Assembly (NCBI GenBank): GCA_017630195.1
Contig: JAGBVS010000146.1
Span: 1 to 43,714 of the forward strand
From: Bacteroidales bacterium
Lineage (GTDB): Bacteria > Bacteroidota > Bacteroidia > Bacteroidales > F082
Reading direction: 5' to 3'
DNA: 43,714 nucleotides
Each line of letters begins with the position of its first letter. The first letter of the stretch is position 1. A program made the position numbers and the translations under genes. The notes under the pieces were generated by a model that did no database searches, had not been told where the DNA came from, and was given only the letters and a program-made list of their open reading frames with translations. Shown piece after piece: positions 15,291 to 26,034 of the stretch.

Positions 15291-16778
15291 ATGAAAAACA
15301 GAACTAAATTCTTATTTGTGACTTTTAGCTTGTTATTTGCAGCTTTAAGCGTACTGACAATCAACCTTTATTTATCACAACGCGAGATGAAAAAATCTCT
15401 GTCTGATGCAGAAATGCGACAAACATCTGGAACCCATAATTCAGCGTCTGTTGTCAAGGCATCTTTTTGGGCAAATGAAGAAGGTGTGAGTTTTGTTAAT
15501 GCTGCCGAAAAAACAGTCAATACCGTTGTTCATATTAAGACCGAAATTGTATCGAAAGGCAATAGCTATTATGATTTCTTCGGTTCATTACTTGAACAGA
15601 TTTACGGAAGCCAAATGCAAATTCCGGATAATGTATCTGTTGGCTATGGCTCAGGAGTGGTAATATCACCTGACGGTTATATAGTTACAAACAATCACGT
15701 TGTTGAAGGCGCAAGTAAAATTGAAGTGACATTTAACGACAAACACAAGAGAACCGCAACCATCATAGGCAATGACCCGAGTACAGATTTGGCTTTGATT
15801 AAAGTAGAGGCATCTGACTTAGAATATCTTACATTTGCCGATTCGGATAAAGTTAGAGTAGGAGAGTGGGTGCTTGCAGTTGGAAATCCATTCAACCTTA
15901 CATCAACAGTGACAGCAGGCATCGTTAGCGCAAAAGCTCGTAATATCAATATCTTAGGCGATGGCAGCACAATTGAGTCATTCATTCAGACTGATGCGGC
16001 CATCAATCCTGGCAACAGCGGCGGCGCACTTGTTGACATGGACGGCAAACTCATTGGAATAAACGCAGCAATAGCTTCTCGTACTGGAAGTTATGAAGGA
16101 TATTCTTTCGCTATCCCATCTAATATAGTCAAAAAAGTCATAGAAGATTTCTTGCAATATGGAGCGATACAAAGAGCCTATCTTGGAGTAAGCATCGCTG
16201 AAATAACTGAGGATTTTGCAGAAACTAAAGGCATTGAGGTAACATCAGGTGTGTATATTGTTGATGTTCACGAAAATGGCGGAGCCAAATCTGCCGGCAT
16301 TAAAAAAGATGACATTATATTAAGCATCAATAACATAAGTGTTAACTCCAACTCTCAACTTATTGGCGTTGTTGGTCAATATAGACCTGGCGACAAAGTG
16401 AATGTCAAGATTAACCGCAAAGGTGATATAATTGTAAAAGAAGTGACACTCAAGAACTTGGAAGGAACGGAAGAGATGCATAAAGATACTGACAGTTTCT
16501 ATAATGAAGTCTTGGGAATCAGAGCACAGTCTTTGCCATCGTCATTGAGAAGCGAGCTCGGAATCAATTACGGATTGAAGATAGTTGAAGTAAAAGACGG
16601 TATATTCAAGCAAAAAGGAATAACAAACGATTTTATAATATTATCGGTTAATTATCAGAAAGTAAGCTCCGAAAACGACCTCAGAAAAGCATTAAGCAAT
16701 GACAGAAATGGCAAGATTCGCATCGAAGGTATCAATTCTACAGGTACTTATAACATCACCTTCGAGTTTTATCGATAA
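15291..16778 (+). CDS. htrA: Periplasmic serine protease HtrA/DegP (Do family)
   Basis: The 495-residue protein has an N-terminal hydrophobic segment (FLFVTFSLLFAALSVLTINLYL) that targets it to the envelope, then a trypsin-like domain with the complete triad H136 (TNNHVVEG), D166 (STDLALI) and S243 (NPGNSGGAL), followed by two PDZ domains (about 290-380 and 405-495). It degrades or refolds misfolded envelope proteins. It lies upstream of rpoD with its own leader that contains several dyads. Confidence 0.96.
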   Translation: MKNRTKFLFVTFSLLFAALSVLTINLYLSQREMKKSLSDAEMRQTSGTHNSASVVKASFWANEEGVSFVNAAEKTVNTVVHIKTEIVSKGNSYYDFFGSLLEQIYGSQMQIPDNVSVGYGSGVVISPDGYIVTNNHVVEGASKIEVTFNDKHKRTATIIGNDPSTDLALIKVEASDLEYLTFADSDKVRVGEWVLAVGNPFNLTSTVTAGIVSAKARNINILGDGSTIESFIQTDAAINPGNSGGALVDMDGKLIGINAAIASRTGSYEGYSFAIPSNIVKKVIEDFLQYGAIQRAYLGVSIAEITEDFAETKGIEVTSGVYIVDVHENGGAKSAGIKKDDIILSINNISVNSNSQLIGVVGQYRPGDKVNVKINRKGDIIVKEVTLKNLEGTEEMHKDTDSFYNEVLGIRAQSLPSSLRSELGINYGLKIVEVKDGIFKQKGITNDFIILSVNYQKVSSENDLRKALSNDRNGKIRIEGINSTGTYNITFEFYR

Positions 16779-16789
16779 CAAAAAGAACT

Positions 16790-16832
16790 AAAGCTATTGA
16801 GCCAAGTCCAATGGCAAAAAAATCAATAGTTC
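16790..16832 (+). terminator. Possible nested hairpin after htrA
   Basis: CTATTGA pairs with TCAATAG, and within it GCCA pairs with TGGC around AGTCCAA. The stem is short and interrupted by an A-run, and no T-run follows. It may be a weak terminator or chance. Confidence 0.3.
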
Positions 16833-16881
16833 AATAAAACATTTCTGTAACAACATTGTTTATGTAGTAGTAATAAAAAAT

Positions 16882-17748
16882 ATGAGGCAGTTAAAAATTT
16901 CAAAATCTATTACCAATCGTGAGTTGGCATCGCTCGACAAGTATCTTGCCGACATTGCGAGAGAAGAACTGATTTCACCGGAAGAAGAAGTCGTTCTTGC
17001 GCAGAAGATAAGAGCTGGCGACGAACAAGCCCTCGAGAAATTGGTAAGAGCTAATTTAAGATTTGTTGTTTCGGTAGCGAAACAATATCAGAATCAGGGA
17101 ATCAGTTTGCCTGATTTGATTAACGAAGGTAATGTTGGACTGATTAAAGCTGCGCAGCGTTTTGATGAGACAAAAGGCTTCAAATTCATATCATACGCTG
17201 TGTGGTGGATACGTCAGTCAATCCTGCAAGCTGTGGCTGAACAGTCGCGATTGGTACGACTTCCATTAAACCAAGTAGGTTCTTTGTCGAAGATAAAAAA
17301 GACATCGTCGCGTCTCGAACAGCTTTATCATCGCCAGCCGACGATAAAGGAAATTGCGGAAGAGCTTGACCTTCCTGAACATAAAGTGATAGCAGCATTC
17401 CGCATGAACACCAAAGAGGTGTCGATGGATGCTCCAGTCGGAGAAGATGATGATTTGTCGTTGATAGACACCATCATTCCAGAAGAAGCTAAAGCAGCCG
17501 ACTATAACATAGTCCGCAAACTCGACAATGCTGAGATTCACCGTTCAATGTCAATTTTGACAGACAAGGAACGCGAGATAATAAATCTCTACTTCGGCAT
17601 TGATGCAACGCACAGCTACACTCTTGAAGAAATAGCTTACAGGCTTGACCTTACAAGAGAAAGAGTAAGACAAATTAAAGACAAAGCTCTTAAAAAATTA
17701 AAACAAAATCCGAGCAAGAATCTGCTTAAAATGTATTTGGATTGTTGA
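16882..17748 (+). CDS. rpoD: Primary RNA polymerase sigma factor (short Bacteroidota RpoD)
   Basis: At 288 residues this is the short form of the housekeeping sigma factor found in Bacteroidota, without the long region 1.1 and the non-conserved insertion of E. coli sigma-70. Region 1.2 is DKYLADIAREELISPEEEV, region 2 contains FVVSVAKQYQNQGISLPDLI and FISYAVWWIRQSI, region 3 RLPLNQVGSLSKIKK and region 4 YTLEEIAYRLDLTRERVRQI. This protein should be what reads the TAnnTTTG promoters seen across the window. An octad array and then a strong hairpin terminator follow its stop. Confidence 0.97.
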   Translation: MRQLKISKSITNRELASLDKYLADIAREELISPEEEVVLAQKIRAGDEQALEKLVRANLRFVVSVAKQYQNQGISLPDLINEGNVGLIKAAQRFDETKGFKFISYAVWWIRQSILQAVAEQSRLVRLPLNQVGSLSKIKKTSSRLEQLYHRQPTIKEIAEELDLPEHKVIAAFRMNTKEVSMDAPVGEDDDLSLIDTIIPEEAKAADYNIVRKLDNAEIHRSMSILTDKEREIINLYFGIDATHSYTLEEIAYRLDLTRERVRQIKDKALKKLKQNPSKNLLKMYLDC

Positions 17749-17751
17749 AGT

Positions 17752-17775
17752 CAACAAGACAACAAGACAACAAGT
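17752..17775. repeat. Octad array after rpoD, unit CAACAAGA
   Basis: Three units, CAACAAGA, CAACAAGA and CAACAAGT, begin three bases after the rpoD stop codon. Just before, TTGTTGA (containing the stop) pairs with TCAACAA at the array start. Confidence 0.85.
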
Positions 17776-17779
17776 AAAT

Positions 17780-17816
17780 CTCTAGAGTTCTGATTAGAAT
17801 TCTAGAGGTTTTTATT
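17780..17816 (+). terminator. Rho-independent terminator of rpoD
   Basis: CTCTAGAGTTCT (17780-17791) pairs with AGAATTCTAGAG (17796-17807) over 12 bp with one G-U pair and a GATT loop, followed by GTTTTTATT. Confidence 0.9.
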
Positions 17817-17832
17817 CAAAAAATAAAAATAA

Positions 17833-19545
<1,713 letters not shown>

Positions 19546-19581
19546 TCAATAAAACGTCAAATTTTATCATTGAAAAAACAA

Positions 19582-19623
19582 GTGCAAAGTAATGTAAATA
19601 TTTTATTTATGTTACTTTTGCAC
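19582..19623 (+). promoter_or_regulatory. yidC promoter embedded in a large inverted repeat
   Basis: GTGCAAAGTAATG...(19582-19600) is the near-perfect complement of the segment 19606-19623 ending TTACTTTTGCAC, with a 5-nt centre. The right arm contains the -7 box TACTTTTG (19613-19620), 26 bp before the yidC ATG. The dyad could be an operator or, as RNA, a terminator of pyrG. Confidence 0.6.
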
Positions 19624-19645
19624 GTTAAATAATAAGCTTAAATAT

Positions 19646-21568
19646 ATGGATAAAAATTCTCTTATTGGTATCATCTTGATATTAGGAGTGTTGATTGGTT
19701 GGTCTGTTTGGATGACACCATCAAAAGAAGAACTTGCACAACAACGTCACATTCAGGATTCTATTAACAGAGTTAAAAGAGAACGCTTCGTGAAAGACTC
19801 TATCAGCATGGCAGAAGCTATGGCTGCAATGAATCCGACTAAAGAAACAATAAACAACGACTCATACACAGAACGTTACGCACAATACGGTTCTTTCGCT
19901 AACGCATCACAAGGCGAAAACAAAACATGGGTGCTCGAAAACGAATTGCTTAAAGTTGACCTATCATCAAGAGGCGCTTACGTCAAGACAGTAGAACTCA
20001 AAGACTACAAAACATTCGATTCTCTTCCTTTGATTGGTTTCGATGAAGAAACATCACGATTCAACCTCGAATTTATCGCCGACGGTAAAGGCATCAATTC
20101 TTACGACCTTTACTTCGAACCTTATATCAACGGTTATCCTTACGAAGGTGTCGAAACAATCAATATTGGAACTAAAGATTCATTAATATTTTCTTTACGC
20201 GCATACGCCGCAGACTCAGAAGGCAACAAAAGCTTAGACAAATATTTGGAATACCGCTATACAATGTACAAAGACCAATATATGGTTGGTTTCGACATTG
20301 TTACAAACAACCTCAAAGGCATCATTCCTGCAAACACTCGTTTCATGACAGTAGATTGGGCCGTCGATGTTCTTAAACAAGAAAAGGCTAGCGACCGCTT
20401 AAACTTTGAAACAATATATTACATGTATGCCAACAACGACGTTGAAGCTCTTTCAAAAACAGAAGTTGCTAATGAAGAAAAAGAATTGAATACAGGTGTG
20501 AAATGGATTTCTTTCAAACAAAAATTCTTCAGCTACGCACTTATCTCAAAAGATAATTTCGATGACGCTTTCGTTGAATTGCATACTAAATCAAGACCTT
20601 CTAACTCACGTTACCAGAAGTCAATGAGTGCCGTTATCGACCTTCCTTTCGATGGATTAAATGAAGACAATAAAATTGAGTTGTCATATTATTTCGGTCC
20701 TAACAGCTTTAAGGTCATGAAACAATATGACTTGAATCTCGAAGACCAAATTCCTCTCGGCGGCAAATTGATTTCATGGATTAATAAATATATCGTTATC
20801 AACGTATTTAATTGGTTAGGACATTACGGTTGGAGCTACGGCGTAGTAATCTTAGTGTTGACTCTTATCATTAAAATATGTTTGATGCCTATTGCATTCA
20901 AATCATATATGTCATCAGCTAAGATGCGCGTCTTGAAACCAGAAATCGACGCTATCAACGAGAAATATCCTAAGCAAGAAGACGCTATGAAGAAACAACA
21001 GGCTGTCATGGATCTCTATAAAAAAGCTGATGCCAGCCCAATGTCGGGATGTCTCCCAATGTTATTGCAATTCCCAATCTTGATCGCGATATTCCGTTTC
21101 TTCCCATCCAGCATCGAATTGCGTCAACAATCATTCTTGTGGGCTGACGACTTGTCAACTTACGACAGTATTTTGGACTTGCCTTTCAATATTCCTTTCT
21201 ATGGCGACCACGTCAGTTTGTTCACATTATTGATGACAGCATCAACATTGCTTTATACATATATCAATAATAAGCAAATGGAACAAGCACAAGGCAACCA
21301 AGCAATGCCTGGAATGAAATTGATGATGTATCTCATGCCAATCATGTTCCTCGGTATCTTCAACAGCTATTCAGCAGGTTTGAGTTATTACTATCTTTTA
21401 GTCAACTTGTTCACATTCGTACAAATGTACATCTTCAAGATTTGTATCAATGAAGACAGACTTCGTAAGAAAATAGAATTAGCTAAGAAAAAACCTGTCA
21501 AAAAATCTAATTTCCAAAAGAGATTAGAAGAAATGCAGAAACAACAGCAACAACAAATGAGAAGATAA
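19646..21568 (+). CDS. yidC: Membrane protein insertase YidC
   Basis: The 640-residue inner-membrane protein has an N-terminal anchor (LIGIILILGVLIGWSVWM), a large periplasmic beta-supersandwich domain (about 70-370) and the five-helix Oxa1/YidC core (from about 385), including the cytoplasmic hairpin AKMRVLKPEIDAINEKYPKQ and the groove segment SGCLPMLLQFPILIAIFRFF. It inserts and folds membrane proteins with or without SecYEG. The C-terminal tail is Lys- and Gln-rich. A repeat-derived hairpin terminator follows. Confidence 0.97.
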   Translation: MDKNSLIGIILILGVLIGWSVWMTPSKEELAQQRHIQDSINRVKRERFVKDSISMAEAMAAMNPTKETINNDSYTERYAQYGSFANASQGENKTWVLENELLKVDLSSRGAYVKTVELKDYKTFDSLPLIGFDEETSRFNLEFIADGKGINSYDLYFEPYINGYPYEGVETINIGTKDSLIFSLRAYAADSEGNKSLDKYLEYRYTMYKDQYMVGFDIVTNNLKGIIPANTRFMTVDWAVDVLKQEKASDRLNFETIYYMYANNDVEALSKTEVANEEKELNTGVKWISFKQKFFSYALISKDNFDDAFVELHTKSRPSNSRYQKSMSAVIDLPFDGLNEDNKIELSYYFGPNSFKVMKQYDLNLEDQIPLGGKLISWINKYIVINVFNWLGHYGWSYGVVILVLTLIIKICLMPIAFKSYMSSAKMRVLKPEIDAINEKYPKQEDAMKKQQAVMDLYKKADASPMSGCLPMLLQFPILIAIFRFFPSSIELRQQSFLWADDLSTYDSILDLPFNIPFYGDHVSLFTLLMTASTLLYTYINNKQMEQAQGNQAMPGMKLMMYLMPIMFLGIFNSYSAGLSYYYLLVNLFTFVQMYIFKICINEDRLRKKIELAKKKPVKKSNFQKRLEEMQKQQQQQMRR

Positions 21569-21572
21569 TAAT

Positions 21573-21600
21573 GGCTAAAGTCGAATGACTAAAGTCTAAA
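21573..21600. repeat. Heptad array after yidC, unit TGACTAAAGTCTAA
   Basis: Two 14-bp units, ATGGCTAAAGTCGA and ATGACTAAAGTCTA, begin four bases after the yidC stop and run directly into the terminator hairpin at 21602-21634, which is built of the same words (GACTAAAG). Confidence 0.8.
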
Positions 21601-21601
21601 G

Positions 21602-21634
21602 AAAAGACTAAAGATTATTCTTTGGTCTTTTTTT
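21602..21634 (+). terminator. Rho-independent terminator of yidC
   Basis: AAAGACTAAAGA pairs with TCTTTGGTCTTT (one U-G pair) around a TTAT loop, followed by a run of seven T. Confidence 0.9.
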
Positions 21635-21699
21635 ATGTGTTGTGGAAAAAATACACACATTGTAGAATTTATAATTTGATATCAATTCCTAAGTAATTA

Positions 21700-21727
21700 T
21701 ATACCAGGAATGTATTTCATTGGTATA
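21700..21727 (+). promoter_or_regulatory. Inverted repeat upstream of the efflux operon, possible operator
   Basis: TATACCA (21700-21706) and TGGTATA (21721-21727) are perfect complements, and inside them AATG pairs with CATT. The dyad centre is about 50 bp before the first efflux gene. RND operons are commonly repressed by TetR- or MarR-type proteins that bind such dyads, but no regulator gene is adjacent. Confidence 0.5.
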
Positions 21728-21765
21728 ATGCTTGTAAAAACTTATTGTCAAAATTATTAAAAATT

Positions 21766-22914
21766 ATGGATAAACTAAACTTTATAGCTAAGCACAAAAA
21801 ACTAATTATTACTGCTATTTTACTTGTTGTTATTGCAGGCATAGCATTTCATTTTTTTGATAAGGAAGAGGTTGAAGAAGTATATCCTGTTGTCACTGTT
21901 GAGAAGGTGAAACAAGAGGACGTCGCTATTTACGGTGAATATGTAGGACGTATCAGAGCGCAGCAATTTGTTGAGATAAGAGCTCGCGTTGAAGGTTATT
22001 TGGAAAAAATGTTGTTTGAAGAAGGAACATATATAAATAAGAACCAGATTCTCTTTATCATCAACCAGGACAGATATAAAGCGAGAGTTGACAAAGCGAA
22101 GGCCCAGCTTAACAAAGACAAGGCTCAAGCACGTAAGGCGGAAAGAGATTTAGAAAGAATACGTCCTTTGTATGAACAGAATGCAGCGAGCCAGTTAGAT
22201 TTGGATAATGCAATTGCTGCATACGAGACAGCAAAAGCTTCAGTATCGATGAGTGAAGCCGACTTATATCAAGCCGAATTGGAGCTTAGTTATACAACGG
22301 TAAATTCTCCTATATCAGGATATATCACAGAAAGCGAAGTCGATTTGGGAACATTGGTAGGACCATCGTCGAGATCGCATCTTGCGACAATCATCAAGAT
22401 GGATACTGTCATGATTGATTTTAGCATGACTGCCTTAGATTATCTTAAATCAAAGGAAAGAAACGTCGAGATAGGTCAGAAAGACACCACTCGTTCGTGG
22501 CAGCCTCATGTGACAATCACATTAGCAGATAACAGCACATATAAATATCAAGGACTTGTGGATTTTGCTGCTCCTCAAGTTGATGAACTCACAGGAACAT
22601 TCTCCGTGAGAGCAGAAATGACAAATCCGGACAGAGCGTTGTTGCCTGGACAATTTACAAAAGTGAAACTTCTTCTTGACGTAAGAGAAGATGCCAATGT
22701 AGTACCTTTGAAATCTGTTGATATAGAAAAAGGCGGAGCCTACATTTATGTTTTACGTTCAGACGCTACGGTAGAAAGAAGATTCATTGAGATAGGACCT
22801 GAAATAAACAATAATGTTGTCGTGGAAAGAGGTCTTAGCGCAGGAGAATTTATTGTCACCGAAGGTTATCATAAATTGAGTCCTGGTGATAAAGTTGAGT
22901 TCTATGTAAATTAA
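21766..22914 (+). CDS. RND efflux periplasmic adaptor (AcrA/MexA-like)
   Basis: The 382-residue membrane-fusion protein has an N-terminal membrane anchor (LIITAILLVVIAGIAFHFF), the barrel-sandwich half motifs RAQQFVEIRARVEGYLEKM and SPISGYITESEVDLGTLVG, an alpha-helical hairpin between them (about 100-165) and a beta-barrel domain. It links the inner-membrane pump to the outer-membrane channel. The ATG at 21766 is preferred over an in-frame TTG upstream. It is the first gene of a three-gene operon. Confidence 0.94.
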   Translation: MDKLNFIAKHKKLIITAILLVVIAGIAFHFFDKEEVEEVYPVVTVEKVKQEDVAIYGEYVGRIRAQQFVEIRARVEGYLEKMLFEEGTYINKNQILFIINQDRYKARVDKAKAQLNKDKAQARKAERDLERIRPLYEQNAASQLDLDNAIAAYETAKASVSMSEADLYQAELELSYTTVNSPISGYITESEVDLGTLVGPSSRSHLATIIKMDTVMIDFSMTALDYLKSKERNVEIGQKDTTRSWQPHVTITLADNSTYKYQGLVDFAAPQVDELTGTFSVRAEMTNPDRALLPGQFTKVKLLLDVREDANVVPLKSVDIEKGGAYIYVLRSDATVERRFIEIGPEINNNVVVERGLSAGEFIVTEGYHKLSPGDKVEFYVN

Positions 22915-22916
22915 AG

Positions 22917-22923
22917 AAGGAGG
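22917..22923 (+). promoter_or_regulatory. Strong Shine-Dalgarno sequence before the RND pump gene
   Basis: AAGGAGG lies six bases before the ATG at 22930. Most genes here have no such sequence, in line with the weak use of Shine-Dalgarno pairing in Bacteroidota. Confidence 0.7.
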
Positions 22924-22929
22924 CTTATA

Positions 22930-25900
22930 ATGAAGGTATCATTTTTTATAGACAGACCAGTATTCTCCATAGTAATTTCAATATTGATAGTCATTTTGGG
23001 ATTTATTGGCTTGACGATGTTACCAATAGATCAATATCCACAAATAACGCCACCGGTAGTAAAGATCAGCGCTACATATCCAGGAGCGAGTGCACATACC
23101 GTGGCTCAGGCTGTAGCAACTCCGATAGAGCAACAACTCAATGGTACACCCGGGATGATTTATATGGAATCGTCGAGTTCTAATTCCGGAAGTTTTTCAG
23201 CAACGGTAACTTTTGATATTGGCACAGATCCAGAGTTGGCTGCTGTCGATATACAGAATCGCATCAAGTTGGCGGAGTCACGATTGCCGGCGGAAGTTGT
23301 CCAGAATGGCATCAACGTGGAACGCCAGTCACCGAGTCAGCTTATGACTGTATGTCTGACTTCATCTGACCCTAAATTTGATGAGATATATTTAAGTAAT
23401 TTTGCCACTCTCAATGTGTTAGACCTCATTAGACGTATTCCTGGAGTAGGACGTGTCTCTAATATAGGCAGCCGTTATTATGCAATGCAAATCTGGGTTC
23501 AGCCCGACAAATTAGCAAGTTACGGTCTTACCATTGCCGATCTCCAGAACAGCCTTAAAGATCAGAACAGAGAGTCGGCTGCCGGTGAATTGGGCAAGGC
23601 GCCTATGTTCGGCGTCGATGTGACAACTGCAATCACAACGCAAGGACGACTTTCAACTGTAGGACAATTTGAAGAAATAGTGTTGCGAGCCAATCCTGAC
23701 GGCTCATTGATAAGATTACGCGACGTAGCAAGAATATCATTAGAAGCTCAATCATATAATACTGAAAGTGGTATCAACGGTGAAAACGCAGCGGTAATGG
23801 GAATATATATGTTGCCCGGAGCTAATGCCGTGGAAGTGGCTAATAATGTGAAAGAATTAATGGAAGAGATAAGTCTTAACTTCCCGGAAGGAATGAGCTA
23901 TGAGATTCCATTCGACATGACGACATATATCTCTGAATCTATTTCAGAAGTTTACAAGACATTATTCGAGGCTTTACTTCTCGTAATACTCGTCGTTTTT
24001 CTCTCGTTACAAAACTGGAGAGCAACATTGATTCCATTGATAGCAGTGCCTATTTCTTTGATAGGAACATTTGGTTTTATGTTGATATTTGGTTTCTCTT
24101 TAAATATATTAACACTTTTAGGATTAGTCTTGGCAATCGGTATTGTCGTTGACGATGCTATTGTTGTTGTTGAAAATGTGGAACGTATCATGGAACAAGA
24201 GCGTCTTTCTGCTTACGATGCCACGAAAAAAGCAATGGAGACACTTGTAAGTCCACTCATAGCAACATCATTGGTACTTGCCGCAGTATTCGTCCCGGTA
24301 AGTTTTCTCGCAGGAATAACAGGAATCTTATACAGACAATTCACAATAACAATCGTGGTTTCTGTATTGATTTCCACTGTCGTTGCGCTAACATTAAGTC
24401 CGGTGATGTGTTCTTTGATATTAAAGCCTAAGACAGATGAGAATCCGAACTTCATTTTCAGAAATATAAACAAGTTCTTATTGAAAGGCGAGGATTATTA
24501 CGGAAACGCCATATTGAAATTAGTTAAGAATCCAAGGAGAATGCTGTTATGGTTCGGCTTGGTATTGATTTCAATAATTGCTCTCAACAAAGTCATCCCG
24601 ACGAGTTTCCTTCCTATTGAAGATCAAGGTTATTTCAAAGTGGAGTTGGAGTTGCCTGAAAACGCCACCTTGGAACGTTCCCGAATCGTAGCCGACAGAG
24701 CCATCGATTATCTCATGACACTCGATGAAGTCGATTATGTCCAAAGCGTTGTTGGTTCAAGCGGTCGCGTCGGAACAAGTCAGTCAGCCACTGAATTGAC
24801 AGTCATTTTGAAACCATGGAAAGAAAGAGACGACTTGACTATACAAGATATTATGGATAAAGTGAGAAAGGAATTCTCTAAATATCCAGAGGCAAAAGTT
24901 TATTTGTCGCTGCCTCCTGTCATTCCTGGTCTCGGCTCCTCAGGAGGTTTTGAGATGCAGTTGGAAGCACGTTCTGATGCTACATTCGACAATCTCGTAC
25001 AAGCCACCGATTCATTGATGTATCATGCGTCAAAACGAAAAGAGCTGTCTGGTTTGTCAACATCATTGAAATCAGATATTCCGCACATATATTTCGACGT
25101 TGATAGAGATAAAGCGAAGCTTGCCGGCGTCCCTATGGCTGAGATTTTCTCTACCATGAAGGCTTATACAGGTAGCGTTTATGTTAACGATTTTAATCTT
25201 TTCAACAGAGTGTATCGTGTTTATATTCAAGCTGAAGCCAACTACCGTCAATCGCAGAACAATATAAATCTTTTCTATGTTAGAGGAGCCAACAGAACCA
25301 TGATACCGCTAACTTCATTAGGCAGCACCTCATATACCACAGGTCCTGGAAGCATCAACAGATTCAATATGTTCAACAGCGTCGTCGTTAGAGGTCAAGC
25401 CGCACAAGGTTATAGTACTGGAGAAGCCATGAAAGTGATGGAAGAAATAGTTGCGACACATCTGCCTAAAAACATCGACGTGGAATGGAGCGGACTCTCT
25501 TATCAAGAGAAACAAGCAGGAGGCAAGATCGCCATAGTTTTAGCATTGGTGTTTGTGTTCGTATTCTTGTTCCTTGCTGCATTATATGAAAGCTGGATTG
25601 TTCCTATCGCGGTATTGTTATCGTTGCCAATAGCGGTTCTCGGCTCATATCTCGGAGTATGGATGTGCGGCTTGGAAAACGACATCTATTTCCAAATAGG
25701 CCTCGTCATGTTGATGGGACTCGCTGCCAAAAATGCAATCCTCATCGTCGAATTTGCCAAAGAAATGGTAGATAGCGGGGAAGACGTGATTAAGGCCGCC
25801 GTCATGGCGACACGACAAAGATTCCGCCCAATCATGATGACTTCATTGGCATTCATCTTAGGATTGATACCATTAGTGTTGTCGAGCGGCCCAGGTTCAG

Positions 25901-26034
25901 CAAGCCGTCAGGCTATTGGAACTGGTGTATTCTTCGGAATGATATGCGCCGTGATATTCGGTGTCATCATGGTGCCGTTCTTCTTCGTCTTAGTTTATAA
26001 AATAAAAAATAGATTCAAAAAACACCTATCATGA
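22930..26034 (+). CDS. RND multidrug efflux permease (HAE1, AcrB/MexB-like)
   Basis: The 1034-residue proton-driven pump has twelve predicted membrane helices and two large periplasmic loops. The N terminus FFIDRPVFSIVISILIVILG is typical, and TM4 carries the proton-relay pair D408-D409 in GIVVDDAIVVVENV. The docking and porter segments (PVIPGLGSSGGFEMQLEARS) are intact. The gene begins 15 bp after the adaptor gene with an unusually strong Shine-Dalgarno sequence and overlaps the outer-membrane channel gene by 4 bp (ATGA). The substrate cannot be told from sequence. Confidence 0.96.
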   Translation: MKVSFFIDRPVFSIVISILIVILGFIGLTMLPIDQYPQITPPVVKISATYPGASAHTVAQAVATPIEQQLNGTPGMIYMESSSSNSGSFSATVTFDIGTDPELAAVDIQNRIKLAESRLPAEVVQNGINVERQSPSQLMTVCLTSSDPKFDEIYLSNFATLNVLDLIRRIPGVGRVSNIGSRYYAMQIWVQPDKLASYGLTIADLQNSLKDQNRESAAGELGKAPMFGVDVTTAITTQGRLSTVGQFEEIVLRANPDGSLIRLRDVARISLEAQSYNTESGINGENAAVMGIYMLPGANAVEVANNVKELMEEISLNFPEGMSYEIPFDMTTYISESISEVYKTLFEALLLVILVVFLSLQNWRATLIPLIAVPISLIGTFGFMLIFGFSLNILTLLGLVLAIGIVVDDAIVVVENVERIMEQERLSAYDATKKAMETLVSPLIATSLVLAAVFVPVSFLAGITGILYRQFTITIVVSVLISTVVALTLSPVMCSLILKPKTDENPNFIFRNINKFLLKGEDYYGNAILKLVKNPRRMLLWFGLVLISIIALNKVIPTSFLPIEDQGYFKVELELPENATLERSRIVADRAIDYLMTLDEVDYVQSVVGSSGRVGTSQSATELTVILKPWKERDDLTIQDIMDKVRKEFSKYPEAKVYLSLPPVIPGLGSSGGFEMQLEARSDATFDNLVQATDSLMYHASKRKELSGLSTSLKSDIPHIYFDVDRDKAKLAGVPMAEIFSTMKAYTGSVYVNDFNLFNRVYRVYIQAEANYRQSQNNINLFYVRGANRTMIPLTSLGSTSYTTGPGSINRFNMFNSVVVRGQAAQGYSTGEAMKVMEEIVATHLPKNIDVEWSGLSYQEKQAGGKIAIVLALVFVFVFLFLAALYESWIVPIAVLLSLPIAVLGSYLGVWMCGLENDIYFQIGLVMLMGLAAKNAILIVEFAKEMVDSGEDVIKAAVMATRQRFRPIMMTSLAFILGLIPLVLSSGPGSASRQAIGTGVFFGMICAVIFGVIMVPFFFVLVYKIKNRFKKHLS

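Noticed and set aside
23952-24473. Minus-strand reading frames within the RND pump gene
   Set aside because: They are low-complexity antisense frames of a well-conserved gene without promoters or family resemblance.
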